Origin: Arthrobacter sp. OVS8
GTDB taxonomy: Bacteria > Actinomycetota > Actinomycetes > Actinomycetales > Micrococcaceae
NCBI GenBank assembly: GCA_028370155.1
Contig: CP116670.1
Coordinates: 1,860,001 to 1,924,000, forward strand
Length of the DNA: 64,000 nt
Reading direction: 5' to 3'
Under the pieces are notes generated by a model that was not told where the DNA came from, did no database searches, and saw only the letters and a list, made by a program, of their open reading frames with translations. Made by a program: the position numbers and the translations under genes. This document shows, piece by piece, positions 37,002-45,706 of the stretch; the first letter of the stretch is position 1; each line of letters begins with the position of its first letter.

Positions 37002-38159
37002 ATGAACACCACTCCAGCAACTGAAACCGGCGGAGTCGGCACTGGCAAAGTCGGCAATGGCGCCGTCGACACCGTCATCATCGGCGCCGGACAGTCCGGC
37101 CTGGCGCTGGGCTACTACCTGGCGCAGCAGCACCGGGACTTTGTCATTCTCGACGCCGGAACACGGGTTGGCGAGGCGTGGCGGAGCCGCTGGGACTCGC
37201 TGCGGCTGTTCACCCCCGCCAAGTACAACGGCCTGCCCGGCCTGCCCTTCCCGGGCGACCCCCTCGCCTTCCCCACCAAGGACGAGCAGGCGGACTATCT
37301 GGAGGACTACGCCTCCCGGTTCCACCTGCCGGTCCGGCCCAACACGGCCGTCACCCGGCTGAGCCACGACGGGCAGCGGTTCCAGGTCACGGCCGAGACG
37401 CAGCGCTGGACGGCCGCGAACGTCGTCCTCGCCACCGGCGCCTGCCAGCTGCCCAGGACGCCGGGCTTTGCAGCGGAACTACCGTCCGACGTCGTGCAGC
37501 TCCACTCCCGCGACTACCAGAACCCGGCCCAGCTCAAGCCCGGCCCCGTCCTGGTGGTGGGCGTGGGCAACTCCGGGGCGGAGATCGCGTTAGAGACCAG
37601 CCGCACGCATGAAACCTGGCTGGCCGGCAAACCAAGTGCCCAGATCCCGTTCCGGCACGGCCGGGCAGCGGCGCGCTTCGTGTTCCCGGTGGTCCGCTTC
37701 GCCGGGCTGCATGTGCTGACCACCAACACACCGGTCGGACGCAGGATGCTGCCCAAAATTGCTGCCATGGCCAGGCCGCTGATCCGCACCAAGCTCGCGG
37801 ACCTGCGCGCCGCCGGGGTCCATCTGGTGCCGCGGGTCGCCGGAGTTGAGGACGGCGACGTCATGCTCGACGACGGCCGGCGCCTTCCGGTGGCAAACGT
37901 CATCTGGTGCACCGGCTTCACCGAGGCCTACCCTTGGCTGGACATCCCGGCACTGCCCGCGAACTGGCGGGAGCAGCAGCACCGCGGGATTGTGGATGCC
38001 CTGCCGGGCCTGTACCTGCTGGGGAAGGAGCTCATCTTCGCAGAAGCATCGGAAACCCTTCCCGGCGTGTGCCGGGACGCCAAATACCTGGCGAAGCAGC
38101 TCGCCGCCACCCGGGCCCCGCAGCACGCAGCGGAGGTCCGGAGCAGGCTGGCGGCATAA
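37002..38159 (+). CDS. Flavin-containing monooxygenase-like oxidoreductase
   Basis: A 385-residue FAD/NADPH enzyme. The FAD-binding dinucleotide fold is VDTVIIGAGQSGLALGYYLA (about residues 22-41), and the second nucleotide fold PVLVVGVGNSGAEIALE (about 180). FTPAKYNGLPGLPFPGD and VIWCTGFTEAYPWLDIP are typical of the group of FMO/CzcO-like proteins. It probably oxidises a nitrogen- or sulfur-containing small molecule; the substrate is unknown. The ATG at 37002 is chosen because AAGGAGG stands 8 bases upstream; an in-frame ATG at 36978 lacks one. Intact. Confidence 0.88.
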   Translation: MNTTPATETGGVGTGKVGNGAVDTVIIGAGQSGLALGYYLAQQHRDFVILDAGTRVGEAWRSRWDSLRLFTPAKYNGLPGLPFPGDPLAFPTKDEQADYLEDYASRFHLPVRPNTAVTRLSHDGQRFQVTAETQRWTAANVVLATGACQLPRTPGFAAELPSDVVQLHSRDYQNPAQLKPGPVLVVGVGNSGAEIALETSRTHETWLAGKPSAQIPFRHGRAAARFVFPVVRFAGLHVLTTNTPVGRRMLPKIAAMARPLIRTKLADLRAAGVHLVPRVAGVEDGDVMLDDGRRLPVANVIWCTGFTEAYPWLDIPALPANWREQQHRGIVDALPGLYLLGKELIFAEASETLPGVCRDAKYLAKQLAATRAPQHAAEVRSRLAA

Positions 38160-38232
38160 CGGCACAATCCAGACAGCCGGTTGGCAGCCCGAGCCGCTTC
38201 CGTCAGCGTCCGCAGGATGACAGAGTTGAGTA

Positions 38233-38699
38233 ATGAATGAGCTAACCGGGCATGAGGAAACTGGCGGGCTGGTCCTGAACCTGGAATGCACGCTCGATGC
38301 TCCCCGGAAGAAGTCTTCCGGATGCTGACGCAATCGACCGAACTGGTGAAATGGTGGGGTCCGCAGGACTTCACCATCCCGGCTGCCGAACTGAGCCTCA
38401 CGGAAGGCGGCCGCTACCGGTTCCGTATGGCGCCACCGGACGGCGAATCGTTCCATCTCTCCGGCGAGTTCCTGGAGATCGATCCTCCCTGGCACCTGGT
38501 GTACACCTTCCTCTGGGAGGAACCGACGCCGGACGACCGGGAAACCGTCGTCGACCTCTCACTCGGGAGTACCGGCGAAGCCACACGCCTGGCGCTCTCG
38601 CAAGGACCGTTCCTGACGGAAGAGCGCGTGGACCTGCACCGCAACGGATGGACCGAGTCGTTCGAGAAATTGCAGGCAGTACTAAACAGTCGAACCTGA
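38233..38699 (+). CDS. AHSA1/SRPBCC-domain protein (frameshifted near 38303)
   Basis: About 155 codons from an ATG at 38233 (MNELTGHEETGGLVLNLE). After TLDAP one C is missing from a C-run; PEEVFRMLTQSTELVKWWGP then follows in the next frame, a typical AHSA1 start. The domain continues with GGRYRFRMAPPDGESFHLSG and VDLHRNGWTESFEKLQAVL. It is a small START-like domain that binds a hydrophobic molecule; function unknown. Confidence 0.85.
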
Positions 38700-38767
38700 G
38701 ACGCCCCGGCCCCGAGCCGCCTTCCTGCGATGTCCGGTTCCGTCGCCCGCCAAGGCAGACTGGAACC

Positions 38768-39349
38768 ATGACCGTTACAACCTTCGCGCTCATCCGCCAC
38801 GGCCAGACCGACTGGAATGCGCAGCGGCGGCTGCAGGGATCCACCGACATTCCGCTGAACGACGTCGGCCGTGACCAGGCGCGGGGCGCCGTCGAAGCCC
38901 TGGCCGGACACGGGTGGGACGCCGTCGTGTCTTCACCGCTGAGCCGCGCCGCGGAAACCGCCGACCTGATCGCCGCCGGGCTCGGGCTCACCGTGGCCCG
39001 GCGCGTCCCGGAGCTCACCGAGCGCAGCTTCGGCCCCGCGGAGGGCCTGCAGCACGGTCCCGAGCTCGATGCCCTGCGCACCCCCGGCGGCTTCCACGGC
39101 GCCGAAGGCGAGGACGAAGCAGCCGGCCGCGGGCTTGCCGCGCTGGAAGCGCTGGCCGAGGAGTTCCGCGGCGGCCGCATCCTGGTGGTCACGCACGGCT
39201 CGCTCCTCCGGGTGAGCCTCAGCCGTGCGGTCGGGCGCGCCCTGCCGAGCGTCGACAACGCCGTGCTCAACCTGGCCCACCACCACCCCGCGGACGGCTG
39301 GAACCTCGAGTACTTCAACGGCGAGCGGCTGACCGCCGGCGTCGGCTGA
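38768..39349 (+). CDS. Histidine phosphatase (phosphoglycerate mutase-like)
   Basis: A 193-residue intact member of histidine phosphatase branch 1. The catalytic RHG motif is in FALIRHGQTDWNAQRRLQG (about residues 6-24), with DAVVSSPLSRAAETADLI and the second catalytic His in ILVVTHGSLLRVSL. Members remove phosphate from small sugar phosphates or other metabolites. The start is the ATG at 38768. Confidence 0.92.
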   Translation: MTVTTFALIRHGQTDWNAQRRLQGSTDIPLNDVGRDQARGAVEALAGHGWDAVVSSPLSRAAETADLIAAGLGLTVARRVPELTERSFGPAEGLQHGPELDALRTPGGFHGAEGEDEAAGRGLAALEALAEEFRGGRILVVTHGSLLRVSLSRAVGRALPSVDNAVLNLAHHHPADGWNLEYFNGERLTAGVG

Positions 39350-39390
39350 CCACACCCGTCGCCAGCGCTACGATGGCAATGGAGGTAGTC

Positions 39391-39662
39391 ATGGCAGCCA
39401 TCCCGCATCACAAGTTCCGCAATCAGAGCAGCCAGATACTTGAGCGTGTGAAGAACGGCGAGACCATCGACGTCTCAATAAAGGGTGAAGTGGCGGCCAC
39501 CTTGATCCCCCTGCAACCTCTCCGTTCGAGCGGCTCCTGCTGTCCGGAAACGTGCGTCGCGCGGCATCGGAGCCCGTGGACTTCCAGATCCTTCGCCGCG
39601 TCAGCAGCGGCACCGGCAGCGGCAGCGCAGAAATCCTGTCCGAACTGCGCGGCGACCGTTGA
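39391..39662 (+). CDS. Phd/YefM-type antitoxin-like protein (frameshifted near 39515)
   Basis: About 90 codons, ATG at 39391 behind GGAGG. The N-terminus AAIPHHKFRNQSSQILERVK and GETIDVSIKGEVAATLIPL is the DNA-binding part of a type II antitoxin (prevent-host-death family). After PLQP the frame shifts; PFERLLLSGNVRRAASEPVD and ILSELRGDR continue in the next frame and fit the C-terminal region. No toxin gene follows, so it is an orphan or its toxin has been lost. Confidence 0.75.
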
Positions 39663-39701
39663 ATCGTGCGTCCGCAGGAAAATCGTGGGACAGTTTTCGC
39701 C

Positions 39702-40460
39702 ATGGCAGCTTTCAATCAGTCCGACGACCTCCATGGAGCCGAATTCGTCGACGTGAACCTGCACGGAGCCCGGTTCGTCCGGTCTGACCTGTCCGGCACG
39801 GTGATGCGCGGAGTGGACGTGGGAGGGGCGGACATCGATGCGCCGTGGCTGTTCGACGGCGGGAACGTCCTGCGCGTCAACGGCGTCGATGTTGCCCCTT
39901 TCGTGGAGGCCGAACTGAACCGCCGCTTTCCCGGCCGCGCCGAACGACGCGCCGGCGATCCCGACGGTCTTCGTGAAGCCTGGGCCGTGCTGGAGCGGAC
40001 GTGGTCGGCGACGCTCGAGCGGGCGGCGGCGATGCCGGCCGGCACTGTCGATATCTCCGTGGACGGCGAGTGGTCCTTCGCCCAGACGCTGCGTCACCTG
40101 GTCATGGCCACCGACACGTGGCTGGGCCGGGCCATTCTGGAGATCGAGCAGCCGTATCACCCCGTGGGTCAGCCAAACTTTGAGTACGAGCCCGACGGTT
40201 ATGACATGTCAGTCTTCTCGACGCCATCACCGTCGTATGCCGAAGTGCTCGAGGTTCGGGCGGGCCGGGTAGCCATGGTGCGCGATTTTCTCGCCGCGGT
40301 CACCGCGTCTGACCTGGCCAGCGTGCGCAAGAATCCCTGGGGCCCCGACCATGCGGTGACCATCCTGTCGTGCCTGCACACAATCCTTAACGAGGAATGG
40401 GAGCACCACCGCTACGCCGTCCGTGATCTGGACGCGATCGAGGCGGAACTCGACGGCTAA
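39702..40460 (+). CDS. DinB-family protein with pentapeptide-like N-terminus
   Basis: About 252 residues. The N-terminal 45 residues show a short pentapeptide-like repeat (GAEFVDVNLHGARFVRSDLS). The rest is a four-helix DinB/DfsB-type domain with metal-type histidines: FAQTLRHLVMATDTWLG near residue 130 and LNEEWEHHRYAVRDLDAIE at the end. In actinobacteria such proteins include mycothiol-dependent transferases. The ATG at 39702 is used; a GTG at 39666 in the same frame would add 12 residues, and neither has a strong ribosome-binding site. Confidence 0.85.
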   Translation: MAAFNQSDDLHGAEFVDVNLHGARFVRSDLSGTVMRGVDVGGADIDAPWLFDGGNVLRVNGVDVAPFVEAELNRRFPGRAERRAGDPDGLREAWAVLERTWSATLERAAAMPAGTVDISVDGEWSFAQTLRHLVMATDTWLGRAILEIEQPYHPVGQPNFEYEPDGYDMSVFSTPSPSYAEVLEVRAGRVAMVRDFLAAVTASDLASVRKNPWGPDHAVTILSCLHTILNEEWEHHRYAVRDLDAIEAELDG

Positions 40461-40471
40461 GGCGTGACGCC

Positions 40472-40508
40472 CGACGGCGGTCGGTCCGGCCGCCGTCGTG
40501 CTTCGGTT
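40472..40508. terminator. Bidirectional terminator between convergent genes
   Basis: CGACGGCGG and CCGCCGTCG form a 9-bp stem with a 9-base loop, followed by CTTCGGTTTT, between the DinB gene (+) and the SnoaL-like gene (-). Confidence 0.65.
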
Positions 40509-40512
40509 TTAC

Positions 40513-40932
40513 TCAGGCCATAGCCATGGCGCCGATCTGCTGCATGAGCTTCATGTTGTCCGTGGTGCCCCAGTGCTCGGCCACCTTCCCGTCCTCGACG
40601 CGGATGATGTCCGTGCAGTCGAACTCGACGCTCCTGCCGGTGGCCGGGATGCCAGCCAGTTCTCCACGATGGGTGCCGGTCAGGACCACGTGGCACGCCT
40701 CCATGTTTCCGGCGCTCAGCGAGGGCGCAATCTCCTTGACCTTGATGTCCGGGAAAGCCGACCGCATCGTGGTCACGAAGAATTTCACACCGTCCCTGCC
40801 GGCGGGTTGCCCCGGCAGGCCCTCTTCGTGATCGACGTAGCTGTCTGTCGCCAACTCATCGAGCAGGGCGAGGTTTCCGTCCTCCATCACATCCTTGTAA
40901 AACCGCTCTATCAGTCCAATACCTTCCGACAT
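40513..40932 (-). CDS. SnoaL-like / NTF2-fold protein, copy 1
   Basis: A 139-residue protein of the SnoaL-like polyketide-cyclase family (NTF2 fold). Typical parts are LIERFYKDVMEDGNLALLDE, DSYVDHEEGLPGQPAGRDGV, FFVTTMRSAFPDIKVKEIAP and IIRVEDGKVAEHWGTTDNM. The ATG at 40932 follows GGAGTCGGAA. It is a close relative of the protein at 42979 and has an almost identical promoter. Most such family members have no known ligand. Confidence 0.88.
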   Translation of the reverse strand: MSEGIGLIERFYKDVMEDGNLALLDELATDSYVDHEEGLPGQPAGRDGVKFFVTTMRSAFPDIKVKEIAPSLSAGNMEACHVVLTGTHRGELAGIPATGRSVEFDCTDIIRVEDGKVAEHWGTTDNMKLMQQIGAMAMA

Positions 40933-41103
40933 TTCCGACTCCTTATAGGCGAGAGACCGAATTGGATCCCCCAGCGCGTTGTTCGGGGCACGCCGCACGA
41001 CCGGCGCCGCCACGCCACTATTCCAGGCAGTGGCGCCGCGCGGAGCGCCGAGAAAGACTGTGAAAAAGAAGTGTGAAACGGGCGAAACGCTCCGTTAAGG
41101 CCG

Positions 41104-41132
41104 AACATATTCCGGCGGTTTGGGTGTGTCAA
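41104..41132 (-). promoter_or_regulatory. Promoter of SnoaL-like copy 1
   Basis: On the minus strand TTGACA (41127-41132), a 17-base spacer and TATGTT (41104-41109). The stretch GGAATATGTTCGGCCTTAA around the -10 box is repeated exactly upstream of copy 2. Confidence 0.75.
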
Positions 41133-41294
41133 GATGCCGTAGCTACCGCCTAATGCAGGGGTCCCGCCCACGCCCGGCGCTGAACTGTTCACCCGCGATC
41201 CAGTTCCCCGAACGCCGCCGTCCACCTCGCCTCCCTAGGGTGGTCGGGTCGCCGGCGGACCGCCGGAAACCGTCACCCAGGAGGAACCATCACC

Positions 41295-42364
41295 ATGCGC
41301 ACAGTCCTGACTGCCGCGGCCGCCGCCGCGCTCATCGCCTCCCTGGCGAGCCCCGCCGTCGCCGCTTCACACCCTGAAGCTGGCTCCGCGCCGTCGTCGA
41401 ACGCTGCCGCAGAGGCAACGGCCGGCATCAAAACGAACGAGAGCAACGGGTCCTTTGACCTGCAGTCGCACCGGGGAGGCCGCGGCGAGTGGACCGAGGA
41501 ATCCCTGGCCGCCTTCGCCAACTCGCTGCAACTCGGCGTGACCACGCTGGAGCTCGACACCCACATGACCGCCGACGGGAAGGTCATCGTCTGGCACGAC
41601 GACACGATCCAGGCCGACAAGTGCCAGGACACCGCGCCGGCCGCGCCCGGCGACGCCGCTTTCCCGTATGTCGGCGACCGGGTTGCCGAGCTGTCGCTTG
41701 TCCAGATCAAGACGCTGGACTGCGGCTTCACCCAGCTCAAGGGCTACCCGGAGCAGGACGTAATCGAGGGCAACCAGATCGCCGAGCTCAAGGACGTGTT
41801 CCAGCTGGTGCGCGACGCCGGCGCCAAGAAGGTCCGCTTCAACATCGAGACCAAGGTGGAGGACGGGAAGTCCGGCGGCGAGGGCATGGTGGCCCTGACC
41901 ACGGCCGTCGTCGCGGAGATCCAGGCGTCCGGCATGGCGGACCGCGCCACCCTGCAGTCATTCGACTGGTCATCACTGAACCTGGCCAAAGAGATCGCCC
42001 CCGAGCTGCCGCTCGTTGCCCTGTCCAGCGGCGACGCCTGGCTCGAGGTCGGCCAGCCCGGCGCCAGCGCCAACCTCGGCGGCATCGACATCGACACCTA
42101 CGGCGGATCCCTCGCCCAGGCCGCGGCCGCCCAGGGCTACGACGCCGTCTCCCCGCCTTCCGCTCCGTCACCCCCGGGATGATCACTGAGGCGCACGAGC
42201 TCGGCCTGCCGGTGGTCCCCTGGACCGTCAACACCACAGCCGACATGACGCGGCTGATGGACCTCGGTGTGGACGGCATCATCACCGATTACCCCACCCG
42301 CCTGCGCACCGTCATGGAAGACCGCGGTCTGAAGCTTCCGAAGGCCTACGAACTCAAGGGCTGA
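41295..42364 (+). CDS. Secreted glycerophosphodiester phosphodiesterase (frameshifted near 42160)
   Basis: About 356 codons from the ATG at 41295. A Sec signal peptide (VLTAAAAAALIASLASPAVA, cut after AVA-A) leads to a GDPD domain: LQSHRGGRGEWTEESLAAFA with the catalytic His/Arg pair, TTLELDTHMTADGKVIVWHD with the metal-binding Glu/Asp, and FNIETKVEDG. After the shift near 42160 it reads LGLPVVPWTVNTTADMTRLM and GVDGIITDYPTRLRTV, the standard end. It hydrolyses glycerophosphodiesters outside the cell to glycerol-3-phosphate and alcohols. Confidence 0.92.
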
Positions 42365-42410
42365 TCCCTGACGTCCGGGTGCCGGGTCCTTACCGCTGGC
42401 ATCCACGCTC

Positions 42411-42442
42411 AACCGGCTCCCTCCTTGAAGGTGGGGGCCGGT
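42411..42442. terminator. Bidirectional terminator
   Basis: AACCGGC and GCCGGTT, flanking paired CCC/GGG, form a stem-loop followed by TTCGTTGTT between the convergent GDPD (+) and VOC (-) genes. Confidence 0.65.
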
Positions 42443-42497
42443 TTCGTTGTTCGTCGCAGCGAGGCTTGATGTAGCGGATCGGCGCCAGCCTCCTGCC

Positions 42498-42878
42498 CTA
42501 CGCGCGCTGGGAGATGTTGAGAATGTTGCCTTCGCTGTCCAGGAACCAGGCGGACCTGCCCCAGTCAGCGGTGGCAACGCCGTTCTCCGTCTTCAGACCG
42601 GAAAAATCGTAGTCTTCAAAGACGACGCCGCGGCCGCGCAGTTCCTCCATTTCGCGGTCGAGGTTGTCCGTTTCCCAGCCCATCTGGGTGTTCTTCGCTG
42701 AACCAGCATTTTCGGTCTGGTAAATGAGGAAGCCCGTTCCGTTGCCGCAGCGGTACATCACGCTATCGGCCTCCATGGACTCGGAGGGTTCGATGCCCAG
42801 CTTGTCCCGGTAGAACTCCTTCGCCCGGTTGATGTCCTTCGCGGGGAGAACAGCCATGATGTTTGAATCCTTCAGCAT
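42498..42878 (-). CDS. VOC/glyoxalase-superfamily protein
   Basis: A 126-residue protein with the paired beta-alpha-beta layout of the vicinal oxygen chelate fold: MAVLPAKDINRAKEFYRDKL, MYRCGNGTGFLIYQTEN, FEDYDFSGLKTENGVATADW and WFLDSEGNILNISQ. The ATG at 42878 is preceded by AAGGAG; the frame upstream lacks such a site. Members include glyoxalases, dioxygenases and antibiotic-binding proteins; which applies here cannot be said. Confidence 0.88.
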   Translation of the reverse strand: MLKDSNIMAVLPAKDINRAKEFYRDKLGIEPSESMEADSVMYRCGNGTGFLIYQTENAGSAKNTQMGWETDNLDREMEELRGRGVVFEDYDFSGLKTENGVATADWGRSAWFLDSEGNILNISQRA

Positions 42879-42978
42879 AATGATCTCCTTGTGTGCATTG
42901 ATGTGTCGCACCGATGGCGATGCTCTCCCCGTGTTCGGTCCAGCGGAAGGGCCCTTTGCTGCACGATAGTGCCGCGCC

Positions 42979-43392
42979 TTACGTAGGCACGGCGCCGATC
43001 TGTTGCATAAGGGCCATCATGTCCGTAGCTCCCCAGTGCTCGACGACCTTGCCGCCGTCGACACGGATGATGTCGATACCGCTGAATTCGACGCTCCGGC
43101 CGGTGGGCTCGATACCCATCAGTTCACCCTGGTGCGTGCCGGTCAGGACCACATACAGCGCCTCCAGATTTCCATCGACAAGCGCCGGTTCGCTTGTTGT
43201 GGCCCTGAGATCCGGGAATGCCGCCCGCATCGTGTTGACGAAGAACCCGACACCGTCCTTGGAAGGCGATTGCCCGGGAAGGGGATCGTGATCAACAAAG
43301 TCATCGCTCACCAATTCATCGATCAGGGCGAGATTCCCGTCCCCGATAACCTCCGTGTAGAACCGCCTGATCAATCCAGTTCCTTCAGCCAT
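42979..43392 (-). CDS. SnoaL-like / NTF2-fold protein, copy 2
   Basis: A 137-residue protein. It reads MAEGTGLIRRFYTEVIGDGN, DDFVDHDPLPGQSPSKDGVG and IIRVDGGKVVEHWGATDMM, clearly a paralogue of the protein at 40513 (shared layout FFV-TMR-AFPD, TGRSVEF, DGKV-EHWG-TD). The ATG at 43392 follows GGAGTCGGAA just as in copy 1. The two copies are separated by GDPD and VOC genes. Confidence 0.88.
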   Translation of the reverse strand: MAEGTGLIRRFYTEVIGDGNLALIDELVSDDFVDHDPLPGQSPSKDGVGFFVNTMRAAFPDLRATTSEPALVDGNLEALYVVLTGTHQGELMGIEPTGRSVEFSGIDIIRVDGGKVVEHWGATDMMALMQQIGAVPT

Positions 43393-43554
43393 TTCCGACT
43401 CCTTGCAGGCGAGACCGAATGGGATCCCCCAGACGCGTTGCACTGCCATGACGCGCAGACCCAGACCCCGGGTGCCCGTCGGGCGGCGCCCGCGGGACGC
43501 CGCTGAATACCGTGAAAAGCAGTGATGAACGGGCGAAATGCCGTATTAAGGCCG

Positions 43555-43583
43555 AACATATTCCGGGGCTTCGGGCGTGTCAA
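43555..43583 (-). promoter_or_regulatory. Promoter of SnoaL-like copy 2
   Basis: On the minus strand TTGACA (43578-43583), a 17-base spacer and TATGTT (43555-43560), with the -10 region GGAATATGTTCGGCCTTAA identical to that of copy 1. Confidence 0.75.
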
Positions 43584-43593
43584 GACGCCGTGA

Positions 43594-45000
43594 CTACCGT
43601 CGCTCCCGCCAGAGCAGCGACACCACCAACACCACGCCGCCGAGCCCCAGCATCACCATGATCACGAGCCCCCAGTTGGCCTGGTTCACACCGGTACCGT
43701 AGAAAATCCCGATCAGGACCGTCGCCATAATCGCCCCGAGGTACCGGCAGGTCTGGAAAATCCCGGCGGCCACACCGCGCTCCTCCGGCCGAGTGGAGAG
43801 GTACATGCCCTGGTTGTACGCGATGCTGGCCACCCCGTACGGCACACCCAGCAGCGCGGTGAGCGCAATCACCAACGGGATGGCGAACGAGGCGGTCAGC
43901 AACCACATCGCTGCGGAGGCCACCATGAGCATCACGACGCCGGCGACCAGCACGCGCTTGACCCCGAACCGGTCCATCGCCCGGACGGCCACCGGCGTCG
44001 ACACCACCGAGACCGCGGCCAGCGGCAGCACCAGGAGTCCCACCACGCGGGGATCGTAGCCGCCTGCTTCCTGCAGCAGCTGCGGCAGGCCGAAGAACGC
44101 GAAGTAGTAGACGCAGCTGAAGAGGGCGAAGCCCAGGTAGACCAGCAGCAGCGGCCGGTTCCTGCCCAGCAGCCGCAGGTCCAGGAACGGCGGGCTGAAG
44201 CGCAGCTCGCGCCATACAAAGAGGACTGCCAGCAGCGTGCCACCGCCGAGCAGCCACCAGCGGTAGCCCGGCACGACGTTCAGCAGCGCCATCATCACCA
44301 GGACCATGGAGCCGATGAAGGCCAGAATGCCCGGAATGTCCGAGTCCCGCAGCAGTTCCGACGCCGAGCCGCGCTCCCGGGCCCCGTCCGCCGGAGCGAA
44401 CCGCCGGACCAGGAGGACCGCGGCCAGGGCCAGCGGGACGTTGAGCAGGAACAGCGCCTGCCAGCCGACGAACCCCACCAGCAGCCCGCCCACCACCGGT
44501 CCGACGGCGGCCGCGGAGGTGTTGGCCATCTGGATCCGGCCCAGCGGGCGGCTGGACTTCACGTTCGCCTGCTTCGCCAGGGCCCCGACCATCACGACGG
44601 CGCAGGGGTACGCGGCCGCCGTGCCCAGGGCCATGACGGCGCGGGCCACACAAAGCACCGCGAAGTTCGGCGCGAACGGAGCCAGCGCGCAGGTCACGGC
44701 CACCAGGACCATGCCCAGCTCAAACAGGCGCCGCGGGCCGAACCGGTCCGCCAGCCGGCCCATAAGCGGCTGCCCCGCCGCGGAGGTGAGGTAGAAGGAG
44801 GTGATCACCCAGGTGACGGTGGCGACGTCGAGCCCGAAATCCTCACGCAGCACCACAAGGGCGACGGCGATCATCGAGGAGTTCAACGGGTTCAGCGCCG
44901 TGCCCAGGCTGAGTCCTGCGACGGCGAGGCCCGTCCGGGGAGAGTTGCTCACGGCAACAGTCTGTCCCAGAGTGCCTGTCAAAATCGAACCGAAAGACAC
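43594..45000 (-). CDS. MFS transporter (drug-efflux type)
   Basis: A 468-residue intact major-facilitator protein with about 12 to 14 hydrophobic helices. LVVLREDFGLDVATVTWVIT and GQPLMGRLADRFGPRRLFEL carry the conserved loop 2-3 motif (GRLADRFGPRR). MVMVGALAKQANVKSSRPLG and NTSAAAVGPVVGGLLVGFVG correspond to motif C of antiporters. This points to H+-driven export of small hydrophobic compounds. A GTG at 45000 is used; an internal GTG (at SNSPRTG, residue 18-19) is an alternative start. Substrate unknown. Confidence 0.88.
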   Translation of the reverse strand: MSFGSILTGTLGQTVAVSNSPRTGLAVAGLSLGTALNPLNSSMIAVALVVLREDFGLDVATVTWVITSFYLTSAAGQPLMGRLADRFGPRRLFELGMVLVAVTCALAPFAPNFAVLCVARAVMALGTAAAYPCAVVMVGALAKQANVKSSRPLGRIQMANTSAAAVGPVVGGLLVGFVGWQALFLLNVPLALAAVLLVRRFAPADGARERGSASELLRDSDIPGILAFIGSMVLVMMALLNVVPGYRWWLLGGGTLLAVLFVWRELRFSPPFLDLRLLGRNRPLLLVYLGFALFSCVYYFAFFGLPQLLQEAGGYDPRVVGLLVLPLAAVSVVSTPVAVRAMDRFGVKRVLVAGVVMLMVASAAMWLLTASFAIPLVIALTALLGVPYGVASIAYNQGMYLSTRPEERGVAAGIFQTCRYLGAIMATVLIGIFYGTGVNQANWGLVIMVMLGLGGVVLVVSLLWRERR

Positions 45001-45028
45001 AGTCCGGGGCGACGGGCCTGCTGCTACG

Positions 45029-45703
45029 TCACGGCCTCCGGGCGACGACGTCGTAGATGTGCCAGTGCTTCGGGCCCCGGAAGGACTGGCCGTCGTCGTC
45101 GTACACCTCGAATTTCAGGATCTGCAGCCCTTCGAAGAGCTGCCGCGCCGCGGCTTCGGTGTGGAAATTCCATTCCGGGACACCGGCCCAGGAGTCCCGG
45201 TCACCGAACAAATTAACAGCCACGACTCCGCCGCGTCCAAGGGCGCCCAGCACCACGGCCCAGAACGTCCCGAAGTGATCCGGGTGGATGAACGGCAGTG
45301 AATAGCCGGCAAAGATGAGGTCCGCCGGCGGAAGGACGCGCAGTTCCTGGAAGGCCCGCACCTCGATGCTGAGCCGGCCGTCCGCGTGCGGCGGGGCGAT
45401 CGCCAGCAGCCGGTCCTTGGTGTCCGGCAGGGAGTCGACGGCGTGCACGCGCCAGCCGTCCTGCAGGAGCGCCAGCGTTTCCTTGCCCGCGCCGCAACCC
45501 AGGTCTATGGCCTGACGGCCGCCGCCCGGACCCGCGAGCGCCATGGCGTCCAGGCAGAGGGAGCGCACGGGACGCGTTGCCTGGGCCGCGTTGTAGTCAG
45601 CCCAGACCTTGGTGCCCGCGAGGCTTTCCACAGGTTCATTTTTCCACTCGGGCGGCGGCGAGGCCACAGGTTCCGGCGACGCCACATGTGTCAAGGAAAC
45701 CAC
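45029..45703 (-). CDS. SAM-dependent methyltransferase
   Basis: About 224 residues of class I methyltransferase. Motif I is AIDLGCGAGKETLALLQDGW; AVDSLPDTKDRL follows as the acidic-loop strand; PPADLIFAGYSLPFI resembles motif IV. KVWADYNAAQATRPVRSLCL near the start is typical of a small Tellurite/UbiE-like group. A GTG at 45703 is used; the N-terminal 25 residues are Pro-rich and the real start may be internal. It overlaps nothing but ends 28 bases before the MFS gene, so the two may be co-transcribed. Confidence 0.85.
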   Translation of the reverse strand: MVSLTHVASPEPVASPPPEWKNEPVESLAGTKVWADYNAAQATRPVRSLCLDAMALAGPGGGRQAIDLGCGAGKETLALLQDGWRVHAVDSLPDTKDRLLAIAPPHADGRLSIEVRAFQELRVLPPADLIFAGYSLPFIHPDHFGTFWAVVLGALGRGGVVAVNLFGDRDSWAGVPEWNFHTEAAARQLFEGLQILKFEVYDDDGQSFRGPKHWHIYDVVARRP

Positions 45704-45706
45704 CCA

